From NCBI RefSeq assembly GCF_022399565.1, contig NZ_JAJTUT010000002.1, forward strand, positions 930,001-994,000: a stretch of DNA of 64,000 nucleotides, written 5' to 3'. The DNA comes from Flavobacterium algicola. Lineage in GTDB: Bacteria > Bacteroidota > Bacteroidia > Flavobacteriales > Flavobacteriaceae. This document shows, in pieces, positions 18,858-27,634 of the stretch. Below the pieces are notes generated by a model. It saw nothing but the letters and a program-made list of their open reading frames with translations. It searched no databases and was not told the DNA's origin. Made by a program: the position numbers and the translations under genes. The number at the start of each line of letters is the position of its first letter. The first letter of the stretch is position 1.

Positions 18858-19562
18858 TTATTTTTTAACTACTAATCTAAATCCTTCACCGTGAATGTTT
18901 AGGATTTCAACATTTTCGTCTAATTTTAAATATTTACGTAATTTTGCGATGTAAACATCCATACTACGAGAAGTAAAGTAATTATCATCTCTCCAAATTT
19001 TTGTCAAGGCCAATTCTCTCGGCATTAAGTCATTTTCGTGAAGAATCAACATTTTTAACAACTCGTTCTCTTTTGGAGATAATTTGATTTGCTCTTGCCC
19101 TTCTATATTCAAGAAACGAAGTTTTGAATTCAAGTGGAATTTACCAACATTAAACTCAAACTGTACTTGTTCTGGTTTTACATCTGAAGATTTTCTTTGA
19201 ATGATTGCTTTGATTTTCATCAACAACACTTCAGAATCAAATGGCTTATTTAAGTAATCATCTGCTCCTGCTTTGTACCCTTTCAATACATCTTCTTTCA
19301 TTGACTTAGCTGTCAAGAAAATAATAGGCACTTCGCTATTTTTTTCTCTAATTTCCTTTGCCAATGTATAACCATCTTTGTAAGGCATCATAACATCAAG
19401 AATACACAAATCATACGCGTCTTTCTTAAATTTTTCAAAACCTTCCATACCATTTTTAGCTAAGGTAACATCAAAGTCATTTAGCATTAAATAATCTTTT
19501 AGAACGGCTCCAAAATTCAAATCGTCCTCCACCAAGAGTATTCTTTTATTTACACTTTCCAT
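18858..19562 (-). CDS. rprY: OmpR-family response regulator RprY
   Basis: 234 residues: receiver domain (phospho-acceptor Asp56 in CILDVMMP, Lys in NKPF) and a C-terminal winged helix of OmpR type (SPKENELLKMLILHEND, YIAKLRKYL). It follows its sensor kinase after 3 bp. The pair matches the RprXY system of Bacteroidetes, described as an essential or near-essential regulator in some species. A terminator closes the operon. Confidence 0.92.
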   Translation of the reverse strand: MESVNKRILLVEDDLNFGAVLKDYLMLNDFDVTLAKNGMEGFEKFKKDAYDLCILDVMMPYKDGYTLAKEIREKNSEVPIIFLTAKSMKEDVLKGYKAGADDYLNKPFDSEVLLMKIKAIIQRKSSDVKPEQVQFEFNVGKFHLNSKLRFLNIEGQEQIKLSPKENELLKMLILHENDLMPRELALTKIWRDDNYFTSRSMDVYIAKLRKYLKLDENVEILNIHGEGFRLVVKK

Positions 19563-19565
19563 ATC

Positions 19566-21146
19566 TTAATTTATTAGGGGTATTTTTATTATAAAGGTAC
19601 TTCCTTTTCCCTTTTCACTTTCTACATAAACTTGACCATTATGGTCTTCAACTATTCTTTTCACATACGCTAATCCTAGACCGTGGCCTTTTACATTGTG
19701 GATATCACCCGTATGTTCTCTATAAAACTTTTCAAAGACTCTTTTTTGAGCCACTTTACTCATTCCTAAACCTTTATCTTGAATTTTTATCAAAATCATG
19801 TCTTTGATATTTTCTGTGTAAATATCAATAACAGGAGCTTCAGGAGAGTATTTAATTGCATTTTCTAAAATGTTTACAATAACATTTGTAAAATGCCCTT
19901 CGTTTACCAATACGCAGTTGCGATTTGCATCTAGGTGACTAGTAATCGACCCTTCTCTATCTTCAAGAATCAAGCTTACATGCTCAATTGCATCTTCAAT
20001 TACTTCATCTATGTTAGTAGATTCTTTTTCTATATCTAATTCTTTCTTCTCTAGTTTTGAGATTCGCAACACATTCTCTACTTGAGCATGCATACGCTTG
20101 TTCTCATCACGTATCATTTGCAAGTACTTGAATACCTTTTCTTTATCGTCAATGATCTTCGGGTTTCGTATGGCATCTAACGCTAGATTAATTGTAGCGA
20201 TAGGTGTTTTGAACTCGTGCGTCATATTATTAATAAAATCGGTTTTGATTTCCGAAATTTGACGTTGTCTTATTAATTGATTCAAAGCACTGCTGTAAGC
20301 AATTACGATGATTAACGTAAATATGATCGAAAGAATTGTGATACTTACCAACTCTGATAATAAGAACTTCTTTTTGTAAGGAAATGTTATAAATAACTTA
20401 TACTTTTCGTTTCCTTCATTATCTGTAAAAATCGGAATAGAATATCCCTCCTCTTTATGTGAAAATCCTTTTGACAATATTTTTGTTTGAACACCATTAT
20501 TGAATATCGAATATTCAAATTTGGTATTAACTCCATATTGCTCTAATTCCTTTTTGATTAATTTTTCTAGCTTATCTCCAGAAATTCTTTCATTTATTGG
20601 CATTACCGAGGCAATGTCTTTAAAAAATATTTCAAATTGGGCATTGTCTAAAATATCTAGATTACCACTCTTCTGTATTTTTACATCTGGTGTTAAGCTT
20701 TGTTGTAAACCCGACTTATCAATTCCGTTTTGATTGTAAACCTCAGTTGTTCTGCGACTGCTAAAGTTTTTAAACTTATCGGTATTAAATTTTTTATCAA
20801 ATATTGAAGCTGAAATATTATAATCTTCAGATACTAAGCTATTTGTATAAATAATGGTTTCATTCGTTTTTGGATTCCTCTGAATGTATGAAAACTCTAA
20901 TAAGTCATCTTTTTCAGGAATTTTACCTGTACTATCTTTGTATTGATTGTATTTTGCATAAAAACTATATGCTTCTTGTTTTTGCAATTTATCGGCTACA
21001 TTACCCAAAACTTGCTTTACGTGGAATTTAAATTGCTCATCGTTGTTCTTAAATGAGGTATTAAACCAATACACTTGTACAAGTATTATCCCAATTAAGG
21101 ACATACTCATCATTAAAACCAATAATCTAAAAAACATTTTATTCAT
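19566..21146 (-). CDS. rprX: Sensor histidine kinase RprX
   Basis: 526 residues: a transmembrane helix at about 7-28, a periplasmic sensor region, a second helix near 268-290, then HisKA with the phospho-acceptor His310 in INNMTHEFKTPIA and a HATPase domain (NILENAIKYSP, DKGLGM, GHGLGLAYV). Signals through the adjacent rprY. The sensed signal is unknown. A TAATTTTG box ends about 6 bp before the ATG. Confidence 0.92.
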   Translation of the reverse strand: MNKMFFRLLVLMMSMSLIGIILVQVYWFNTSFKNNDEQFKFHVKQVLGNVADKLQKQEAYSFYAKYNQYKDSTGKIPEKDDLLEFSYIQRNPKTNETIIYTNSLVSEDYNISASIFDKKFNTDKFKNFSSRRTTEVYNQNGIDKSGLQQSLTPDVKIQKSGNLDILDNAQFEIFFKDIASVMPINERISGDKLEKLIKKELEQYGVNTKFEYSIFNNGVQTKILSKGFSHKEEGYSIPIFTDNEGNEKYKLFITFPYKKKFLLSELVSITILSIIFTLIIVIAYSSALNQLIRQRQISEIKTDFINNMTHEFKTPIATINLALDAIRNPKIIDDKEKVFKYLQMIRDENKRMHAQVENVLRISKLEKKELDIEKESTNIDEVIEDAIEHVSLILEDREGSITSHLDANRNCVLVNEGHFTNVIVNILENAIKYSPEAPVIDIYTENIKDMILIKIQDKGLGMSKVAQKRVFEKFYREHTGDIHNVKGHGLGLAYVKRIVEDHNGQVYVESEKGKGSTFIIKIPLIN

Positions 21147-21151
21147 CGCAT

Positions 21152-21159
21152 CAAAATTA
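21152..21159 (-). promoter_or_regulatory. Possible -7 element (TAATTTTG) of rprX
   Basis: Matches TAnnTTTG in the 59-bp gap after coaE, but is very close to the ATG, so the transcript would be nearly leaderless. Confidence 0.35.
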
Positions 21160-21205
21160 AGATTTTAACAGTATAGTTAAATATGCATTAACCAAAGATT
21201 AACAT

Positions 21206-21802
21206 TTAAGACTCTTTTTGTTTAATCTCTAAAATTTTAAGAATTTCGTCAACTTTACGTTTTGCAGTCTCGAGATTAGAGTTTTCGATCACATAATCAC
21301 TTTTAGAAACGCGTTGTTCATCTGTCCATTGCGCGACGATGCGTTGTTGTATTTGCTCTCTTGTAGTAGCGTCACGAGCAATGACACGCTGTATACGCTC
21401 CTCTAGAGGTGCTGTAACAGCAATAATATAGTCAAAATTTTTATAACTATCATTTTCAAAAAGAACGGCCGACTCATAAATAATAAATTGACAATGGCTT
21501 TTTGTTTGTAACCATTCTTTAAAATGATTTTTTACTGCGGGATGAACAATGCCATTAAGGCGCTTTAATTGGTCAGCATCGTTAAACACAATTTCTGCCA
21601 ATTTTTGTCTATTCAGTACATTATTCTCAAAAAGATCTTTTCCAAAACTATTTTTGATTGCCTCAATTATCGCTTCTGATTGCATAATTATTCGTGCCTC
21701 ATCATCTGCGATGTAAATCGGAATCCCCTTGGATTGAAAATAGTGTGCAATTGTTGTCTTGCCGCTACCTATACCACCTGTCAATCCAATTGTTTTTGTC
21801 AT
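21206..21802 (-). CDS. coaE: Dephospho-CoA kinase
   Basis: Last step of coenzyme A synthesis: phosphorylates the 3'-OH of dephospho-CoA. 198 residues with the P-loop GLTGGIGSGKTTIA, DDEAR, HPAV and the lid RVIARDATTREQI. Its ATG overlaps the stop of the glycosyltransferase gene by 4 bp (ATGA), showing translational coupling. Confidence 0.96.
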   Translation of the reverse strand: MTKTIGLTGGIGSGKTTIAHYFQSKGIPIYIADDEARIIMQSEAIIEAIKNSFGKDLFENNVLNRQKLAEIVFNDADQLKRLNGIVHPAVKNHFKEWLQTKSHCQFIIYESAVLFENDSYKNFDYIIAVTAPLEERIQRVIARDATTREQIQQRIVAQWTDEQRVSKSDYVIENSNLETAKRKVDEILKILEIKQKES

Positions 21803-22803
21803 ATGTGTTTTTTAAAGAATAATTCTGGGAAAGCCACTTCTGGTTTTTGTTTTAATAGTATGACTTTGTAATAGGATTTTATAAAACCCAAACCATAGCC
21901 AAAAAATTGTTTCCAAGCCGCTATTACAGATAAGTAACCAATTAAAACACTTTTATTTTTGATAGTTGACACCAGGAATATTAAAACGAAATATACTAAA
22001 TATAGTAATAAAAAATAATCATTGTTAAAAAGTAATAGAATTACAGCAGTAAAAAAACCTATCACAAATAAGGAAGGAAATAAAAAAGTCAATTTGGTAT
22101 ATTTAGGATACCAACTATTTAATATCGGTCTCGCTTTTCCAAATTTACTCACTTGCACTGTAAATTTATCCCAATCTATTCGGCGTTTGTGGTACACATA
22201 AGCCTCAGTAAACAATCGTGTTTCAAAACCCATTTTCCATAATCGAATGGATAAATCGGGATCTTCACCGGGATGAATGTTTCCGAAACCTTTTGATGCT
22301 TCAAATGCTTTGCGCGACAACCCCATATTGAAACTACGAGGTTGGAACTTTCCGATTTTTTCAGAACCACCACGTATTCCGCCTGTAGTTAAAAAGGAAG
22401 TCATAGTAAAATTAATAGCTTTCTGAACACTCGAAAAACTATCAAGCGCAGCATCTGGACCACCAAAACAATCTACAAAATCTTTGTTTAATGCTTTTTC
22501 GACCTCATTCAGATACTGAGCTGGAATAATGCAATCAGAATCAAAGATGATAAAATAATCACCTTTCGCTTTTCTCATTCCGTAATTTCTTGAATCACCA
22601 GGTCCTGAATTCTCTTTAAAAAAGTACGAAATATTCAACTGACCCACATACTTATTGGCAACTTCAAGACACGGAAGCGCTGAACCATCTTCAACCAATA
22701 CCACTTCAAAGTCATGTTGATAAGTTGATTTGGCCAAACTTTCCAAAAGTTCATCGACTTCATCAGGACGATTATAGACCGGTATAATTAATGAAAATAG
22801 CAT
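21799..22803 (-). CDS. Family 2 glycosyltransferase
   Basis: 334 residues. GT-A fold with IPVYNRPDEVDELLESL at the N-terminus, VEDGS, the metal-binding DSD in YFIIFDSDCIIP, and GEDPDLSIRLWKMG. Two hydrophobic helices near residues 240-290 anchor it in the inner membrane. Likely makes a cell-surface glycan; donor and acceptor are unknown. Overlaps coaE by 4 bp. Confidence 0.9.
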   Translation of the reverse strand: MLFSLIIPVYNRPDEVDELLESLAKSTYQHDFEVVLVEDGSALPCLEVANKYVGQLNISYFFKENSGPGDSRNYGMRKAKGDYFIIFDSDCIIPAQYLNEVEKALNKDFVDCFGGPDAALDSFSSVQKAINFTMTSFLTTGGIRGGSEKIGKFQPRSFNMGLSRKAFEASKGFGNIHPGEDPDLSIRLWKMGFETRLFTEAYVYHKRRIDWDKFTVQVSKFGKARPILNSWYPKYTKLTFLFPSLFVIGFFTAVILLLFNNDYFLLLYLVYFVLIFLVSTIKNKSVLIGYLSVIAAWKQFFGYGLGFIKSYYKVILLKQKPEVAFPELFFKKHI

Positions 22804-22843
22804 AACAGTGCAATTGGGATTAAACAGAATTTATAGCAAGGCG

Positions 22844-22851
22844 CAAATATA
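22844..22851 (-). promoter_or_regulatory. -7 element (TATATTTG) of the glycosyltransferase-coaE unit
   Basis: TATATTTG on the minus strand, 40 bp before the glycosyltransferase ATG, in the gap after fabI. Confidence 0.55.
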
Positions 22852-22912
22852 GACCTTGCCAATGATAATCGACTCTATTTTTGTGTTTTTTAGTAATTTG
22901 CAAGCTAGTGTA

Positions 22913-23719
22913 TTATTCAAACATCTCCATCACCTCTTGACTCACACCCATATTCGAGAATCCACCGTCGTGCAATAGATTCTGAAGGGTTACCTTCTTG
23001 GTCAAATCAGAGAAAAGTGTCAAGGCATAATTGGCACAGTCGTCTGCTGTCGCGTTCCCTAGTGGAGACATCTTTTCGGCAAAGGCGATAAATCCATCAA
23101 AACCTTTTACACCCGTACCTGCACGAGTAGCTGTAGGTGATTGTGAAATGGTGTTGACTCTTACCTTTTTATCACGTCCAAAAAAGTAACCAAAACTGCG
23201 GGCTATCGATTCCAAAAATGCTTTATTATCGGCCATATCGTTGTAATCAGGAAACACACGTTGCGCGGCCATATACGACAAAGCTACAATACTCCCCCAC
23301 TCGTTCATAGCATCTTTCTTGTACAAAACCTGCATTACTTTATGAAAAGAAACTGCCGAAACATTCCAACCTTTCTCTGTAAACTCATAGTTTTGGTTGG
23401 TATAATGATTGCCTTTGCGCACATTGACCGACATTCCGATAGAGTGTAAAACGAAATCGATCTTACCGCCCAGTATCTCTACCGCTTGATCCACAAGATT
23501 TTCCAGATCAGTAACCGAAGTAGCATCTGCAGCAATCACTTGCGAATTCGTTTGTTCTGCCAAAGCATTAATATTTCCCAATCGTATCGAGGCCGGAGCA
23601 TTGGTGAGAACAAAAACGCCCCCCTCTTCATGTACGCGTTCTGCCGTTTTCCAGGCAATCGAACTTTCGTCCAAAGCGCCAAAAATAATTCCTCTTTTAC
23701 CTTTCAATAAATTGTACAT
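22913..23719 (-). CDS. fabI: Enoyl-[acyl-carrier-protein] reductase (NADH)
   Basis: Last reduction of each fatty acid elongation cycle; target of triclosan in many bacteria. 268 residues from ATG 23719 (MYNLLKGKRGIIFGALD). SDR active site in the FabI form Y-x9-Y-x6-K (SYMAAQRVFPDYNDMADNK). A TTG at 23755 in the same frame is part of the promoter box and is not the start. Confidence 0.95.
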   Translation of the reverse strand: MYNLLKGKRGIIFGALDESSIAWKTAERVHEEGGVFVLTNAPASIRLGNINALAEQTNSQVIAADATSVTDLENLVDQAVEILGGKIDFVLHSIGMSVNVRKGNHYTNQNYEFTEKGWNVSAVSFHKVMQVLYKKDAMNEWGSIVALSYMAAQRVFPDYNDMADNKAFLESIARSFGYFFGRDKKVRVNTISQSPTATRAGTGVKGFDGFIAFAEKMSPLGNATADDCANYALTLFSDLTKKVTLQNLLHDGGFSNMGVSQEVMEMFE

Positions 23720-23742
23720 GTTAGTCTTTTTTTGTGAGAGCC

Positions 23743-23750
23743 CAAAAATA
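23743..23750 (-). promoter_or_regulatory. -7 element (TATTTTTG) of fabI
   Basis: TATTTTTG on the minus strand, 23 bp before ATG 23719. Confidence 0.6.
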
Positions 23751-23823
23751 CACAATCGTCAGAGTTGATGAAATTATTCTTCGCTTTTTTTTAAGGAGCA
23801 AAAAATTCGTTTTTCAGCACACC

Positions 23824-23896
23824 ATTGGTCCCGCTATACACTGTATCTGTTGTTTTTGCAATAGCAACACAACAGGATGCCGTTTCTATCGGGGCT
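23824..23896 (-). repeat. Dispersed hairpin element, copy D
   Basis: On the minus strand begins AGCCCCGATAGAAACGGCATCC and ends GTATAGCGGGACCAAT, with an inner hairpin TGTTGT..TTGC-loop-GCAA..ACAACA. It lies upstream of fabI. Confidence 0.75.
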
Positions 23897-24326
23897 CATA
23901 ATAAATTAGGTGTTTCAATCAAATAACCAAATAGCTGCAAGTTGCTCCTCAAAATTAGTCCTGAACACTATAAGGACTCTCCGCTATTACACATTCTAGA
24001 GATTAATATATTTACTCAAATTTGAATTATATAAAATTCTACAGAATAATATTAGATTAAAAGAATAAGCTTTATTGAATAAAACTGTTCAAGTTTTTTT
24101 TATGAATATCTACACCAGTGAATATCTTTTAATTATAAAAGGCATCTTGTTATTGTATAAACTTAGTTTTAATACACTAAAAATTATACTTTTACATAGA
24201 TGTTTTGAGCTATATGGAGTTTAATGGATTTACCGTTTCGCATCAAATTTTTGTTATGTGCAAATTTGAGTTATTAAATACTTCCAGCCGTTTCATAGCA
24301 TCAAAATGTTACATCCAAATTTAAAA
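23897..24326. other. AT-rich intergenic region
   Basis: About 430 bp with many stops in all frames. I see no gene or structured element. Confidence 0.5.
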
Positions 24327-25048
24327 ATGACAATTAAAGAAATTTTAAACACCACCGACCACAGGCCGTGGAAAATGCCAACGGGAAGTTGAAAATTATA
24401 TCAAGAATGGAATAATGCCATATTTCTGCATTGGCAAGTTGAATTATCCGAGTTGGAAAAATTTGTCCCAAAAGAATTAGAAATCGATCTTATTGATGGC
24501 AAAGCCTGGATTTCGGTCGGAGCTTGTACAATGGAAAAAATAAGGCCAAAAAACTTACCTGCTTTTCCTCCAATTTCAGATTTTGATGAAATTAATATTC
24601 GAACATATGTAAAATCAAAGTATAAAACTGGTGTGTACGTTTTAAGCATTGAGGGAGGAGAAAGTTTGTCTTGCAAAATTGCAAAAGGAATATCTAATCT
24701 TCCCTATCGATTTTCAAAATCAAACGAACTGCAAATCAATTCGAATCCACTAACTCAGAATTTAATGATAATTTAGATATTCATTTTGAGATTGGAAATG
24801 AAATTTCGAAGAAAACGTTATTGGAAAAGTGGCTTACTGAAAGATACGTACTTTTCCAAGATAAATAAATGGCTATTAACGAAGTTGAAATTCACCATTT
24901 AGAATGGCCCATTAGTCAAATTGAAGTAAAAAAATTAGAATTCAATTATCCAAGATTTAGTAAACTAATTAAAGAAGAACCCAACATAATTCAGTACTCA
25001 AAAGGTGTTAAAATAATTGCTTGGGGAAAACATAACCAAAGAAAATAA
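24327..25048 (+). pseudogene. Decayed DUF2071 (YqjF-like) gene
   Basis: Conceptual translation matches the DUF2071 family over its whole length, from MTIKEILNTTDHRPW to YSKGVKIIAWG. Three lesions: TGA at 24390-24392 where the family has Trp (GSW), a frameshift between about 24720 and 24752 (reading moves to the +2 frame at NSEFNDNLDIHFEIG), and TAA at 24866-24868 inside FQDK-xMAINEVEIHHLEWP. The central fragment 24453-24776 is still open but cannot give the whole domain. The gene ends 14 bp before the acyltransferase. Confidence 0.85.
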
Positions 25049-25061
25049 TAATTTAAGTATT

Positions 25062-25667
25062 ATGTTAAAGCTTGAAAATTACATCGAAAATATAAAAACA
25101 AAGTTCCCACATACTGAAGACTTACAGCCTTGGGAAATAATTGACAATTTAGAAGATATTTTATCACAGAGAATTCAAGTCTTGGATAGTAACTACAAAA
25201 TTGAAAATAATATTGCCATACACAATACGGCAACTATTGAACAAGGTGTGATTTTGAAAGGAACAATTATCATTTCTGAGAATTGCTTTGTTGGTGCAAA
25301 CGCTTATTTGAGAGGACCTATATTTTTAAGTAACTCTGTAAAAATCGGACCAAGTTCAGAAATAAAGCAGTCTATAATATTTGATTATACTGCAGTTGCC
25401 CATTTCAACTATATAGGAAATAGTATTATTGGACATAATACAAATTTTGAAGCGGGTTCAATCTGTGCCAATCACTTCAATGAAAGACAAGACAAAAGAA
25501 TTTTTGTAAAACATAATGATAAAATTATTGACACTAAACTCGAAAAGTTCGGCTCATTGATTGGTGATTTTTCAAAAATTGGAGCAAATGCAGTTTTATC
25601 TCCAGGAACAATTTTAGATAAGTATGCTGTTGTAAAGCGTCTTGAATTAATTGAGCAAGTAAAATAA
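25062..25667 (+). CDS. Left-handed beta-helix acyltransferase-like protein
   Basis: 201 residues from ATG 25062. After an N-terminal helix (LENYIENIKTKFP) there are hexapeptide-type repeats (NTATIEQGVILKGTIIISENCFVGANAYLRGPIFLSN read as stacked coils) ending in GANAVLSPGTIL. Similar folds occur in GlmU C-terminal domains and LpxA/DapH relatives, which transfer acyl groups to sugars or amino acids. No clear substrate clue, and it is shorter than full GlmU. Low GC, in an accessory stretch beside a pseudogene. Confidence 0.8.
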   Translation: MLKLENYIENIKTKFPHTEDLQPWEIIDNLEDILSQRIQVLDSNYKIENNIAIHNTATIEQGVILKGTIIISENCFVGANAYLRGPIFLSNSVKIGPSSEIKQSIIFDYTAVAHFNYIGNSIIGHNTNFEAGSICANHFNERQDKRIFVKHNDKIIDTKLEKFGSLIGDFSKIGANAVLSPGTILDKYAVVKRLELIEQVK

Positions 25668-25842
25668 TCTCTAGAAATATACTTTGGGGAAAAATAATTG
25701 TAAATAACTGATTTAGAAAATGGACTTAGCACTTAACTACATACAGTGCGTAAATTAAAATTAGAAATTATTATCTTTTATCTTTAAAGTCGCATTAAAA
25801 CAGAATTACGACAAATTCAAAATTTTAATAACATAACAAATA

Positions 25843-26349
25843 ATGGATGAAATTATAGAACTTTCAAATAAAGAAATTGTAATTGAGAGAAACGAATACT
25901 TAAAAATAAAAGGTAGTGTTGATACAAATTTATATTATATCGTAAGTGGAAGTTTAAGAGTTTATTTTTTAGATGATCATGTCGAGCAAACAATTCGATT
26001 TGGTTACAAAGAAAATTTAATTGTTTCATTAGATTCATTTCTAACGAGACAACCTTCTGATTTATTAATTCAAGCAATTAAAAAAACAGTAGTAAAAGTT
26101 GTGAACAGAATACAAATCGACAAATTTCTGGAACTTGAAAGTAACAGAGAAGAGTGGACCAAAATTTTAGAAAATTTAGCTCTTCAACAAATGGAACGTG
26201 AAATTGACGTTTTAACTAGTTCCCCAAAAGAAAGATATAAAAGAGTTTTAAAGCGAAGTCCATTACTATTTCAAGAAATACCAAACAGATATATTGCAAA
26301 TTATTTAAGAATGAGTGCCGAAACTTTATCTAGATTAAAAAAATCTTGA
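25843..26349 (+). CDS. Crp/Fnr family transcriptional regulator
   Basis: 168 residues: cNMP-binding-like beta-roll (YYIVSGSLRVYFLDD..EQTIRFGY) and a C-terminal HTH (EIPNRYIANYLRMSAETLSRLKK). Slightly shorter than the usual 190 residues, with a short N-terminus. It lacks the residues that bind cAMP, as in most Bacteroidetes members. The DinB gene follows after about 50 bp, an arrangement that suggests it controls that gene. Confidence 0.87.
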   Translation: MDEIIELSNKEIVIERNEYLKIKGSVDTNLYYIVSGSLRVYFLDDHVEQTIRFGYKENLIVSLDSFLTRQPSDLLIQAIKKTVVKVVNRIQIDKFLELESNREEWTKILENLALQQMEREIDVLTSSPKERYKRVLKRSPLLFQEIPNRYIANYLRMSAETLSRLKKS

Positions 26350-26400
26350 CCTTCATCAAGAATTTTGCAATATGTTTTGAGAACTTTGTATAAAAAAAAT

Positions 26401-26952
26401 ATGCAATCCAAACAATTTATCGAAATACATTTAGAATATACTCTTCAAGTTTTAAAGAAGGCAGAAAAATTAAAATATTCTGATTTAAACACACTGACTT
26501 GGAGAAAATGTGAGACATCTTGGAATATTTTAGAATGTCTAGAACATTTGAATTTATATGGTAATTTCTATTTGCAGCAAATGGAAACTAAAATAAATGA
26601 TTCTAAAACTAGACCTGAACTAGAATTTACAAGCGGAATTTTAGGTAGTTATTTTGCAAAAAGTATGTTACCTCAAAAAAAAATCAATAAAATAAAGACG
26701 TTTAAAAGTAAAGACCCTATAAATGTAAACCTTAATACATCTGTTATAGATACATTTATAAATCAGCAAATTAAGCTTTTACAGTTGTTAGAATGTTCAA
26801 GACACGTTAGTTTAAAAAAAATAAAAATTGAAACCTCAATTTCTAGTTTAATTAAAATAAATTTAGGTGACACATTTCAATTTTTTATAAATCATATCAT
26901 TAGACATTTTATACAAATCGAGAGAATACAAAGCATGATTATAATTCATTGA
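26401..26952 (+). CDS. DinB family protein
   Basis: 183 residues from ATG 26401 (MQSKQFIEIHLEY); an upstream in-frame start at 26365 adds poorly conserved residues. Four-helix-bundle DinB features: SWNILECLEHLNLYG with the first metal histidine and NHIIRHFIQIERI with the H-x3-H pair near the C-terminus. The superfamily includes metal-dependent thiol transferases; this member is of unknown function. Confidence 0.83.
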   Translation: MQSKQFIEIHLEYTLQVLKKAEKLKYSDLNTLTWRKCETSWNILECLEHLNLYGNFYLQQMETKINDSKTRPELEFTSGILGSYFAKSMLPQKKINKIKTFKSKDPINVNLNTSVIDTFINQQIKLLQLLECSRHVSLKKIKIETSISSLIKINLGDTFQFFINHIIRHFIQIERIQSMIIIH

Positions 26953-27137
26953 AAAACGGCAGTTTTATTATTATTTTTATTGTAAATGCATACTAATCTG
27001 ATCTGTGTATCAAAAAATTACATGAAGATTTGTGTATTATAACTTGATCTTTGTCTGCAGACTATTTAATGTGAAAAATTTTTTATCTATTGCTAAAAGC
27101 CTGTCTATTATATAATATTTATACAACGTAAATTAAT
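26953..27137. other. AT-rich intergenic region
   Basis: No gene or promoter consensus seen. It precedes the candidate small RNA. Confidence 0.45.
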
Positions 27138-27280
27138 ACATCTGCTAAATGTGAAAGCTTCACCTCGTTCGTTTCTGAACGATGAAACCTTATTGATCAG
27201 AGCTGTTACTAATTTCACAACTCAATCTTTTATCATTGAAAACTTAAAAAAAAATTAGAGGCAATTCTGCCTCTTTTTTT
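27138..27280 (+). ncRNA. Candidate structured small RNA ending in a terminator
   Basis: A terminator (27257-27280) with no gene upstream for 300 bp. Before it are several foldable pieces: TGTGAAA (27148-27154) pairs with TTTCACA (27214-27220); inside are GTGAA-AGC-TTCAC and TCGTTC-GTTTCT-GAACGA. No good promoter box is seen, so transcription is unproven. It could also be a relic of a decayed gene. Confidence 0.3.
27257..27280 (+). terminator. Orphan rho-independent terminator
   Basis: AGAGGCA-ATTC-TGCCTCT followed by T7, a typical strong terminator. The nearest plus-strand gene upstream ends 300 bp away. Confidence 0.85.
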
Positions 27281-27634
27281 CGCTATTTAGGCTGTAGTTT
27301 TCGATTCTAGTATGACTATTTATAACATTGAAAGTGCTTTAATTTTCCCGTTGATAAAAAAACCTCATTAAATTTTACCATTCAAAACAATTCAATTGAT
27401 TCCATTTCCTGTTTTATTGCAAAGATATTTTTGTAAAAAAACCATATTGATGACAGACCCAAGAAAAATTACTTGCTAATTACCTTGTTATGGCTGATGT
27501 CTAGTGGTAATATTGTATTTTCGTAAAACCGAGAAGATACATTTTTACTTTAATCCTATTCTTAAATGACGGACTAATGGATTTCTATTTCTCAGTACAT
27601 CATTATTAAAATAAATCATCATTAAAAAAATAAT

